From the NCBI RefSeq assembly GCF_010093595.1, contig NW_022985473.1, forward strand, positions 186,001 to 250,000: a DNA stretch of 64,000 nt, read 5' to 3'. Shown piece by piece: positions 20,985 through 31,567 of the stretch. Position 1 is the first letter of the stretch, and each line of letters opens with the position of its first letter. The position numbers and the translations under genes were made by a program. The stretch is from Mytilinidion resinicola (taxonomy: Eukaryota > Ascomycota > Dothideomycetes > Mytilinidiales > Mytilinidiaceae). The notes below the pieces were generated by a model. The model searched no databases, had not been told where the DNA came from, and saw only the letters and a list, made by a program, of their open reading frames with translations.

Positions 20985-23404
20985 TGCAAGAGCACGAGCG
21001 GAAATGAGTGTGGTGGTCGGAGGGTGCGTCGTCGCCGCGGTGGAGGTGAGGTGAGGTGAAGTGAAGTCGAAAAGGCGAAGGACTGTTTGTGTTGTGATAT
21101 CACCGGGTCCGGAGAAAGTTGAGACCGTCAATGAGGTCGGGTCAAGTGAAGGCAGTCCGATCAAGGCTCTGATGCTCCACCTTGGCGAACTAAATATTGC
21201 GCGGTGGATACGGCGAACCAGTGAACCGGCGGTCGTGCGACTTCAGATCTTCGATCCCGATCTCTGGCTTGGGTTGGATTCGACGGAGGGCAGCCGCTGG
21301 GGCTTGTGTGAACGAAAGTGGTGCAGCAGCGCCGTAGTTGATATGGTCAACGAAAGGAATGAGGCCGGCCGGGACGCTGGTAACGACAACGTCAACGACA
21401 ACGGGCTTCTAGAATGAGAAACTGGTGAAAAGAGGGTCGAAAAGAGTGACGGCGCAAGGGAGAGAGCAGAACGGCAGAAAGCGTACCTGCTCGGGGGCGG
21501 CGTGGTGTTTTCTACGAAATGAAGGAGTCGGTCCAGCTGGTGTCTGAAACCCCAGTTAGCCGCTATCCTTGGCCGACGCTCCCCAGTGCCATCCCGGTGC
21601 AGTGATTTGCAAGGCACAGCCGCACTGAAACACGCCGGCGCGGGGATCGTCCTATCACCAGCCGCAAGCCTGCCGTTGCGGCCGCCTGCTCGCCCCCAGC
21701 TGAAGGATTGATGCTATTCACAGCTGTCTTGGCTGCAGTGCTGCATGCCATAGTGCTGCGCATATCCGCAACACCACGTCCAGTGTCACGATGCGCTGTT
21801 CGCCGCGCTGCCAGCCGCCTCACCGCCGGACTCCGCGACGGCACCGTCAGTGTTCGCCCGGCCCCTGAGCGAAGCGTGGCGATCACTCCCTCCCAGCCTC
21901 CCCGTCGCACCACAAGCAGCAGGAGGGCCAGACAAGCGCAGGGCCCGGAGCGTCGACCGCACGCGCAAGCCCAATTTCCCGAAATACCGCAGGAAGACGA
22001 GCAGCGTCATCGGTTGCCCATCCTTCGCCCAGGGCGCTGACAGGCACGCCTCGTCGACGGTCGTGGGCAATCAAAGCTTAGCATCCGCCTCCTCCAGAGC
22101 AACACTCCTTCAACACCTCTTCGTCTGACGAAACCAACCCATTCCGCGCACCTCCACTCAGGGACTGGCCGCGCTCCAGGCGGGGCTCGCTGTCCTCTCA
22201 GCCTATCGAGCGGGTGGCGGCCTTACAACGGGCGCTTGTTCCTTCCCTGGCGTCGAATCGTCCCACGGCTCCGTCCCCTATCGATATGCAAAGCTTGGCC
22301 CCTATTGACCCGCCCAATAGGAATGCTGACTGTCAGCCTGCAAGTCGAGCGCGCCAACAATACAGGTACAGATATAGCCCGAATGCGGTACTCTGCCACC
22401 ATCCGATATTGCATCTCCTCACCTGTAGCCTGGGACCGGGGCTGCTCGATCCAACACTCTTACACCGGTGAACAGCTCGCGTCGGTGAGTGCAGTGGGGC
22501 GTCGGGACGGCACAGTCTGAAGTCGTCTGAACTTCATACAGTACGGTAATTGTTTGTGGTCAAAGCACTGATGATTTCCATCGTTCGGTTTTATGCTATC
22601 TGTATGACTTATCTCGGTTACTACAGCAAAAAGGAACTATTCAGTCCAGGAGACGCCATTATTCGGGTATCGCCGACGAAACCACAGCAGTAGTACGCGA
22701 GTGGACCATTTCACGACATTATTTTGCGCAGGCTCGGTTGATTTTGACGCCTGGGTACTGCATCTACACAGCACCCACTGCAACAATCGCAGGTGCTTCT
22801 CTGCAGAATATCAGATTCCAATAAAATTGCCAAGGGAAGGCGAAGGTACGGTGTCCAAGCTCGATGAGTACGGGTGGATGCTCGTGCTTAGTGCCTGCAT
22901 AAGTTTCCAACTCTCGGACTTGAAGGTCCAACACTGTGCATGGTTAGGAATAAAAGGACTAAGATCATCCTCGGTACAGCGCGTCTCTGTGGGATACCCC
23001 CTGTTTCGTCCCTGTTCATTTGGGCAGGAGTGAACCAACAACGCCTAGACTTCTCAATTTTTTCTCACATCGAATCAACTTCGTATATTGTTCCTCATGC
23101 CTTCAGTATTCAGACTAGTGACACTTCGGAAAAGAAGTGGTCATGAAAGAGTATGCATCGCGAGCCAACCAATCAGAGAGTGAGCGCAGAACACAGAAGT
23201 TTACGAGGCGGGGCCTCCCGAAGTCGCCAAGCGTGCCTTCTTCTGAGGCCACTCTCTATTTGAGCAAACACATGCGATAGGAGAGCAATCAGCGCCTCGC
23301 GAGTCCCTTGTATGTACATGCTGTCTCCATTTTCTCCAGAATGATCGAGAGTAAAGCTTCCTCATATTATACAATTAAACCGTCTAGCTGATAAGAACAA
23401 CGTA
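20985..23404. other. 2.4-kb gene-poor stretch
   Basis: The left half is GC-rich with many overlapping frames on both strands (21563-22128), which is expected from composition. The right half is plain. No motif, signal peptide with a following domain, or terminal inverted repeat was found. Confidence 0.4.
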
Positions 23405-23500
23405 CTCCATCGATACGCGTAGTGTCAAAGCCAAGCGCCATCTATATGCATCATTCCAAAGCCAAACTCCGTCTATATGCATAGTCCCAATGCCAGACTC
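23405..23500. repeat. Tandem repeat, about 31-bp unit, just past the M6 peptidase stop
   Basis: About 2.7 imperfect copies of a unit around ACTCCATCTATATGCAT and CAAAGCCA lie within 100 bp of the stop codon at 23507. Copies differ by several substitutions. It would fall in the 3' UTR. Confidence 0.5.
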
Positions 23501-23506
23501 CAACGC

Positions 23507-25295
23507 TCAATGATGTGCTCCCGAGTCCGGATTCGGATCTTCTATTAATTCCACTGGAACAGCAAACTCCGTCGGGCCCGTGAATCCCAGAACCACGTCG
23601 TAGCGAACCTCAACAAAATACGAATCCTTTATCTGCTGCTCAACCTTCAAAGTAACGTTTATATGCTCCGCGGCATAAGTCATCGTAGAGCCCACCTGCC
23701 AAGGTGTCTGCCATGCCGCCCCGCGGTTACTCGGGACGCCCGCTATATTATGCACCAATCTCAAGGGCTCGTAGCCCGAGCGAACCGTTGAGTCAATCGT
23801 ATAGACCATCAAGCCCTGATTCCATTCCGTTGCGTTGGCTCCCTGCAGTGGCTGAACGACCTCTGCCACTAGGAGCTTGGAGGTGTTGCCGATGTCCATG
23901 GCGAGCAGGCTGGTTCCGTAATGTCCGTCCAATGGAGTTAGCAGTGTCCGCTTAGTGATTCCAGACGCTGTTGGTGCTTTGACGAAGGTCTTCCGTTCGG
24001 TAGCGAGCCAGCCGAGCCGGTGACGGTGCCAGCCTACGAAGCCACGTGACTGGTACTGCAGAAGAGTAGAGTTAGTATTGAACGAACACTATCGATTTGA
24101 CGGAGCCGCGCGTTGTTCTTACATCGTCTGCCATAAGGCCCCAGGGCCCGCCTTGCCAAAGGTGTCGATCGGCCGTTGTAGTTTTATTGTATGGATACAA
24201 GTCTGGAAGACCTAGCGAGTGTCCGAGCTCATGTGCCATAGTATACCAATTCGTGTAGTCGTCATCTGCTACCGTGATTACGGAGCTAACGTTGCGAGAG
24301 CCGACAGTCACATTGCCGCTTTCGTACGAGCGGTCCGCTCCACAGTTTTGAGGCGGCACGATCATGACGACGTCGTATGCGAAGAAGTCGACTTCGTCGG
24401 TGGTGAAGCTGCTCATGGCGGCAGCGTTGTATCCGCTTATGTTGTTGCCCCAATCTCGCCTCCAGGCTCCGGAAATGGTATGCCAGGGTAGATCGGAGCG
24501 GACGTCAATCGAGAGGTTCAGGTTGGAGTAAGACTGGTTGAAGAAGAGTTCGGCGAGAGATCCGTTACCCATTAGCTGTTGTCCTATTGCAGTTTGGTTG
24601 TCGGTATCCCGCGCGTGGGAGTCGTCAAAATCTACGAAGACCATCACGGCTTTCCATGTCCCAGGTATCGAAGGGTGCGCATCATCATAGTTCCCCTGTT
24701 CGTTGAGGTGTCCCTTGACGACGTGCTTCAGTGCTGGTATTTCATCATTGCCGGTAACGTCCGAGATCTTGGCCAGCCGCCAATGTTTGCCGGAGTAGTT
24801 GTTACTACCGAGTACTGGCTTGGATTCCTCGATTGAGACGCCTAGAGGTCTGTCCAGGCCGGTGAAGTCGTTACTTAGTGTGAAAGAGCCATTTGCGGCG
24901 GGCGTAAGAGTCCAGTACTGTCCCGAATCTTTTCGCGTGGTATCGAGATGCACATGAGTACTCGCGTTTCCGTCGTCGTTGACAACGTCCAGAGAGAGCG
25001 CATCCCCCAGGTACAAGGTGCTCAGGGCGTATTTCGGACCGTTGGTGAGTTGAGTCAAGCGCCAGAACTGCCCACTTGATGGGCCAAGGTCGACAATGGC
25101 GAGGCCACCAGACCCGTCCGGGAGGACATCTAGGGCTTTTGTAGGTCCGGTAAGATCGTTTGTGAGGCGGTAATAGTACGAAGTGTCGACAGTGAGTGGT
25201 GCTAAGTCCTGGCAAACCACAGAAAGCGTGTAAGGAAGGAAAAGAAATAGCAGCGAATAGAAGAACATGTTCACAATTTGAATATAGAGAAACAT
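23507..25295 (-). CDS. Secreted M6-like zinc metalloprotease with N-terminal ricin-type lectin-like domain
   Basis: The model is complement(23507..24055, 24123..25295), with a 67-nt intron in phase. The frame is open to an ATG at 25385; I chose 25295 because the signal-like segment (FFYSLLFLFLPYTLSVVCQ) then sits at the N-terminus. Residues after the signal form a beta-trefoil-like region with repeated QFWRL, QYWTL and KHWRL motifs, resembling ricin-B/CBM13 repeats. The catalytic part has HELGHSLGLPDLY, the HExxHxxGLxD zinc motif of M6 (immune-inhibitor A) peptidases. It is followed by GPWGLMADD and RGFVGWHRHRLGWL. There are many N-glycosylation sites. The likely role is secreted digestion of protein substrates bound to glycans, which is inference. 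The homology of the trefoil region needs a profile search. Confidence 0.8.
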
Positions 25296-25385
25296 GGTCG
25301 GAATGAATGTGTTACTGGAAGGCTTAACAGGTTCTGGGGAGTTAATGGCTTTTATAAGAGTCACCGGACGGGTGGTTAAACTCAT

Positions 25386-27563
25386 GACTGCGATCCTAGG
25401 CGGTAGTCAAGCCTACCTTCTTCAGCCTCCACTGCTTCACGCATCGCAACCGCCCATGTAGACTGCAACCCGGAGATTTTTTTAGCATGATCAAACAAGA
25501 CAGTGGAGGAGTCGCGATCTCATTGCATGGTCAAGCGGCGGAGTAGTGTCTGCGGCAAGCTGAGAAGCTTGGCTTCGAGGACTACTCCAAGAAGAACCCC
25601 AATAGGACCAAACACAATGCCAGCCGTACCTTTGTATCATCTGTGGAGGAGACGGGGTCGGAATACGAGGTTGATAATTAGGGCAATAAGCTTCAAGGAG
25701 CTTGGCGGGTGGCCTCAGTACTACATCGGCAGGATAGTAAGCTCCTCCCATGGGCAGAGCGCTGCGGCTTCGCTCTTCACCGCCACGGCGACTGTCCCAT
25801 GTCAGCGTCGCACAACTCAGCTAAACCACGAGAAGGAAAAACATCACGCAACGACGGTTAGGATCACAACCACTACCGCCACTTCAACAGGCTCTATTTG
25901 CTCTGGACACTACAGCTACCAGAAACATCGCTTTAACGATGTTGTGACCACGCGCGACGTTGCGACAACGCGTTTTAGCTATATTTTGCCCACACGGAAA
26001 GTGGCAGAGTTATATGAGCCGCTGCCTCACCCTCCTAATACTACTAATCTTCACGCACTAAAGCTAGATACAGCAACAAATACTATGGAGTGTTGGGACT
26101 TGAAGGCCACTGATCCGCGCGATACGGGATACGGGTTACGGGCTACTCTGTCTGGCGAGCGAAGTCAAGCAGCTGACAGTAGTGCCCGATCATATCAAGG
26201 GGATGTAAGACGTGTAGATGGATGTCGCGGTCGCATCGCTATGGAACGGAGGGGTCGATATGCTAACGTTCTGCCATCTGAACCGAATCACAGGAGAATC
26301 TGAGCTGAGATCTAGACTAGAGCGCATCAAACCCACTGTCACAACCAGAGGAGGTTATCATGTACTTTAAAGAACGACGACACAGAAGAATCAGAAGCAG
26401 AAGAGACAACGAGAAACTTTTCCTGGGCATCCGGGCTGCAATGCTCCACCCCGTCAGACACAGAAATAGACCTCCCACACGGCACCGTCACCCTCCTAGG
26501 TCTCTCCGTCGACACCGTCAATTCAGCCGGCAACCACTAGTCTCACATCCGCGCCACTCTTCCATCCGCTTCCCGCGTCGAAAACCTTGACGCACTCATC
26601 AGCGACGTGAACGATAATCTCCGGATGTTTGCTTCACGCACTACCCATCACTGACTGCAGACACGGCGTACGATGTTTTCCTGCGCATGCTTGCTGTAGG
26701 CGTCAGAGAAAATGATATATGGAGTGGCAGCACCCAATTCTAACTCTCGACGAGGCCGCATTACCCTTGGTGCCGGAGAAAAGAAGAGAGTGGCGAGGAG
26801 GAGGAGGAGGAGGAGGAGGAGGATGAAGATAGGTGATTTCTTTTCGAGAATGCGTATTTGTATGATATCATGGGCGGTGAGGCTTCCGAGCGCATTTCAA
26901 TAGAGATGAGTGGAGATTGGGGTGAGGATGTCTTGTCGTCAAAGCGTAGAAAGTTGGCATGAAGGCGGAGAACAAGATCCAACATCCGGACGTGAATGCT
27001 CATCTCACGTTAGAGGAAAACTTTCGGAAAGTACCACGGACCAGAAGAGCTGGATGTGGAAGGAGGAGGGTATTGCGCCGACATTGCGGCGTACCACCTA
27101 GATGCAACGCTTCGCTTTCTCGAACGTTTGGAATCAATCCTTAACACACTGCTCTCTCAAGGTTTATTGGCTGAGCCAGACCTCACGCTGCTGGCGGTAT
27201 TGAGGCTGCGACATGAACTCCGGGGATTCAGAAACGTCATCGCATGCACCAATAACACTCGAACGGCAACCCTTAGATCACATGCGGAGCTAAACGTGGT
27301 AAGGCCTATCATGCACATAGTCCCGAGTGCAGGAACCCGCGTGGGTAGTGTTTGAATGGGATACGCGAAATGGTAAGAGGTGAGTTGGCTAAGGCGGCGA
27401 AGCGCTGCGGCACAGCAAAGCTGCGACCAACCCCAGTCCCGACTTCGAGTTTCAACATAAAGTGCGGCGGTTCCGCTGTACATAAAAGCTCCTGCCCCGT
27501 TCTACTAGTTGTTACCTCGCCGTGGTAGCTTTCTTCCCAAGTCATTCGGGCTCAGGCTACAAA
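25386..27563. other. 2.2-kb gene-poor stretch, possible gene relic near 25500
   Basis: A 266-codon frame at 25503-26303 (plus strand) has no recognisable motif. On the minus strand around 25510-25640, a short run reading TAGIVFGPIGVLLGVVLEAK followed by LLSLPQTLLRR and a stop looks like the end of a real membrane protein, but no connected upstream exons could be built. A GGA microsatellite lies at 26795-26823. Confidence 0.35.
26795..26823 (+). repeat. (GAG)n microsatellite
   Basis: About nine GAG/GGA triplets in a row in non-coding sequence. Confidence 0.7.
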
Positions 27564-30500
27564 ATGGCCTCCTCGGATTCATCTGATACTGCAGGAATAT
27601 CTACGCCTCCTGCCGGCGGCTCTCCAACCCTAAGCGCTTATCTATCGACATACAACAGGCAGTACAATGTTACACCTACTCCCGAGCGAGAGATACCCCG
27701 GATTGTGAACGATTTGGGAAGTATTGATCTCGGCGGGAATGGAGATATGGATGACGTAGGTGAGTATCGCTTCATATGCAGTTCTTCTACTTTACGAAGA
27801 GCAAGGACTCTATGGATAGCACGATCTAACCTAGGACTGCAAGATCCAGATGACCCTTCGAACTCATCTGCATCTGGGCGAGTCCCGACGCATGATGGTT
27901 CAAGCGAAAACGCTCATCGTTCGACCTACAACCGACAATACAATGTGACCCCGACGCCGGAGCGACAACTCCCTAGCATTGAGTACAATACTGAAAACCT
28001 AAACCTGTCGGACAGTGAAAGCGCTAGTGAAGCAGGTAAGTAATTTTACCACATTGTAGACGGCAAGGTGTAACCTCAACGGCTTGATCAAGGTTCAATC
28101 CACAAGTCGGTTTCATCGGGATCTGCGAGAAGCCAAACTTCTGGCGCTTCTACACTGAACGCCCATCGATCCACGTACAGCAGACAGTTCAATGTTACAC
28201 CCACGCCAGAACGACAAATCGTAGACGATCTTGAAAACCTTGATCTCTCGGGTGACAGAAGTATAAATGATGAAGCAGGTAAGTCGTGCTACCTTGCTAA
28301 TCGCGATAATAATTGACCCTGAACAACTAGAACCAAATCAGAATTACCACGATGACGACGATCTAGAGTACAACCTTAGAACTGAAAGTCTCCCAGATGT
28401 ACCAATATATGATACAAGGCTACAAAATGCGCTCCGAGACACCAAAGAACAGCTCCGTGAGTTGCACGAGGCGATGGAGTTTGGTCCAGGGATACTCAAT
28501 CAAGCGCCGAACCTATCCATCTTGGCCCAACAGACAAATCAGCTTGCAGACTTTGCATACCCGGAGACTCGGACAATTGGGCTTGTGGGAGACTCGGGTG
28601 TCGGTGAGAAACATCGTGGGCCTTCAGTAACTCAAGCTGATGCATAAATAGGCAAAAGCAGTCTGATTAACAGCCTACTTGACGAGCGTGGCGTCGCTAG
28701 ATCGGTACGTAGTATTCACCTCTAAGTAATCACGCTTGACTTAACTCTTATAAGAGCGGCGACGGAGGCGCATGCACAAACATCGTCACAGAATACCGAT
28801 ATCCCCGCAGTCCTGATGCACCAAGCTATAGTTTTGAGGTCCAGTACATGTCGTCTGAGGAGCTCAAAGTCCTGTTAGAAGACCTTGTGTCCAGCTATCG
28901 AGCATACAACACGGAGGCCTTTCGAGAGATAATCAACCAGGCTGAGCGAGACGCTGTGAAGGACAAAGCCGAGAGGGCAGCGTCGGCTCTTAACTCCCTC
29001 TTCGGAGAGCATGCCAGGTATTCCGAAGAGAACCTATCGAGGGAAGGCCAAGACGCGGCGGCGCAAATTGTCAGAGATCTTGAAAGTATGGTTGAAGAGG
29101 TTCAACAAGATCGGCCCGGGGGTCCGACGGCGTCCACGTGGTCCGCTACGGCGAGTGATGCTGAGGACTTGACTCGTCAACTCGACGTCTTCATCAGAGT
29201 TAGAGGTCAAGATGGATTGCCTGTCCTTTGGCCTTTTGTCGGTATCATCAGGGTCTATCTCCGATCGTTGTTTCTTCGATCTGGCGTTGTGCTAGCTGAT
29301 CTCCCTGGTAAGTCTCTCCTTGGTGTCATTTAGATATAGTTCAATACTTACTTTATCGGAAGGCCTCAGAGATCTCAATTACGCAAGAGTCCGCGCTACC
29401 GATCGTTATATGCGGGACTGTCACGAAATCTTCGCGGTTGCACGTATCGACCGTGTGACTACAGATGTCGGACTACGGGACATCGTCAATCGATGCGGTG
29501 ACCAGCGTCCACTTCGAATCGTCTGTACTCGTTCTGAGGTAACAGTCTAAAAGAATAGAGTATTGAGGTATGCAGGCTAACAAGCATGTAGGATGTAAAT
29601 GGAAGTGAGACTATAGCTTCACAACCTGCTAGTGCTCCTCGGATCAAAGCTCTTAAATTGAGAATAGATCATCTTAAGCGTACCTTGAATAGGCTTAGAC
29701 GAGATCGAAGACAGCGAACCGGGAATGCTGAAGAGATACTGACTGTTGGGTAAGCTCCCTGCTCTGATAGTTAGCGACCATATGGTAACACTGAAATTTC
29801 TAGGGACGAGTTGGACCTAGCGAGATTCAGGTACGATCTCAGAGCCGTCCACGCGATATTGAAACTGACCAACGTGAAAGACTACAAGAGTTTTTAGTCC
29901 AGGGACGCAACGATAGAGTGCGAGCATCGCTACACGAGACGTATTCTGATCGAGTGTTCGAAAGAGACCTCCGGATCTTTTGCGTCAGCAACGTCGAGTA
30001 CTCCGAGTATCGCAACGAAGACGTCACCTTGGGCGGACCACACGTAAACTTGAGCGGAATCCCAGAACTGCGGCAATATTGCCAGTTGATCCCTGCCGCA
30101 GCCCAATTCGGAGCCGTGGCCGCCTTTCTCGAGCATCAGGTCCCCAGCCTCTTGGGGTCCATCCGACAGTGGCTGCTGCAAGGAACTGATGGACTGACGG
30201 CGGAACGTGCTGATGCCTTGCGAGCTGCACTCGATAGCTCAAGAGATCGATTATCTGGGGTTCGTGCTCGATGCTCAGTGACGGACTTGACTGACTTGAC
30301 TAGTGGAACGCTGTCGTCGATGCCCTTAAGCGGAATCTCAAAAGCGATTTCCGTGCTTCTATCGTCAACTCGTTTGGTATGTGTGCTATGTCGGGAGCTA
30401 GAACACACTGACCATCTAACGATCTCACTAGATCAGGATTCGGCGAATTGGTCCTCCGCGGCTAGAAACGTGAGCGGGCAATGGATGGGGGTATGTGAAC

Positions 30501-31465
30501 TTGGTGCAGGCTAAACAGCCATACTGACATTGTGTTAGTGGCATTGGGCGTCTTTTGCTGCTTTCTGCCGTAATTACGGCGATTATCAGACCCCTGCCGC
30601 TGGTTATCATAATTGGAACGATGACATTGTCTTAGCGATGCGAGAGGATCTCGAACCAGACTGGACCGACTTGATACAACAAGCCTCTGAAATGATCGAT
30701 GCCACCTTCGAGCGCATTAGCGAGATGTTTGAACGGGAAGAGGATGCTTTGAACAGTAAGTAGAAAGCTAGTGCTTGGTATTATGGCTCTGCTGACGTCT
30801 CGTGTAGATTGTCTCGAGCTCGCCCCAAACGCACTCGGCAATCTAATAGAGAACCTCGGCCCAAAGAGAGATTGTATCGAAGATATGCTCGAAACGGCAT
30901 CGGAAAACTTCGTTGAGCAGATTGAGTGAGTACCCCTGACGACATCGGACTACATATCTAACACGCCCCTTCCAAGACGGATCCAAAGCAATGCACTGAA
31001 CGGATATCCAAGCTCTTACATCACAGATAAGATGCGCTTGACCTACTTAGATTGTCAGAGTGAAAGCGGTGCGTGAATCTCCCCCTAAACACCCCCTCGT
31101 TCAGTGTCAAATAAGGCCTGATTCAATTCACAGGCACCGGCAGCGACCGCCGCCGAAAGGATCACATGCGACAGAAGCTATCCGGGACTACCCTGTTCTC
31201 CAAACTCAAAAGAACCGTCAAAGACGCCCAATGGGAAGTGATCGATGAGGCCGTCGAGAACATTAGAACCGGGCTGCAGAGGGAGTTTGACAGCCTCCTC
31301 CGGGACATACAGAGTATTGTCGGCGAAGAAGGTGAGGTTAGTGAATCACAGAGACATCCTGACACGGCGAGGAGAACGGGACTGCTAGTTGAGCATTTAG
31401 CGCAGGACTTGGACGATCGACATCGGCTTATTGAGGAACTCCGGGGGCATCCTAGTTTGAGGTGA
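27564..31465 (+). CDS. Large SLIP-GC/dynamin-like GTPase with triplicated N-terminal motif
   Basis: The model has 15 exons: 27564..27759, 27835..28035, 28093..28278, 28331..28603, 28652..28704, 28755..29307, 29363..29538, 29592..29749, 29821..30259, 30304..30376, 30432..30490, 30539..30755, 30808..30925, 30977..31068, 31134..31465. All phases close, giving 1041 aa. The N-terminus carries three copies of STYNRQYNVTPTPER. The GTPase domain has G1 GDSGVGKSSLINSLL (split by an intron), G2 Thr in GGACTNIVTEY, G3 DLPG and G4 TRSED. The C-terminal half is helical, with the block WHWASFAAFCRNYGDYQTP shared with vertebrate nuclear GTPase SLIP-GC. Function in fungi is unknown; dynamin-superfamily relatives remodel membranes or act in immunity. 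Exon 9 depends on the acceptor at 29820, since the stronger-looking one at 29803 shifts the frame. Several acceptors end in AAG. It is tail-to-tail with the ubiquitin-like gene. Confidence 0.82.
27645..28214 (+). repeat. Triplicated coding motif in GTPase exons 1-3
   Basis: The motif STYNRQYNVTPTPER occurs at 27645-27692, 27921-27966 and 28169-28214. Each copy is followed by an acidic tail with LxLS/G and then a phase-1 intron. Exons 2 and 3 are both symmetrical (1-1) and carry one copy each, so the array probably arose by exon duplication. Confidence 0.75.
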
Positions 31466-31567
31466 TTTGAATTTTTTGAGTGGGTGTGTATGTTCTCACT
31501 GCTTCGTTAGAGGTTCATAGTAAACGAGTTCCATTTTGCTGTTCACAAAAGCGACACAACTCGTTAT

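Noticed and set aside
21708..22128. Overlapping frames with an apparent hydrophobic start (MMLFTAVLAAVLHAIVL)
   Set aside because: The region is GC-rich and open in several frames on both strands. No domain follows the hydrophobic start.
25340..25365. GTCACCGGACGGGTGG near the M6 gene start resembling the MITE end
   Set aside because: Only about ten bases match, and there is no partner end or TA flank.
25503..26303. 266-codon plus-strand frame
   Set aside because: It has no motifs, mixed composition and no start context, and it overlaps a more protein-like fragment on the other strand. It may be chance.
29801..29803. TTTCTAG as acceptor of GTPase intron 8
   Set aside because: It looks stronger than the one at 29820, but it puts the following sequence in a frame that stops after about 35 codons. 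Only 29820 opens the conserved ERLQEFLVQGRN region.
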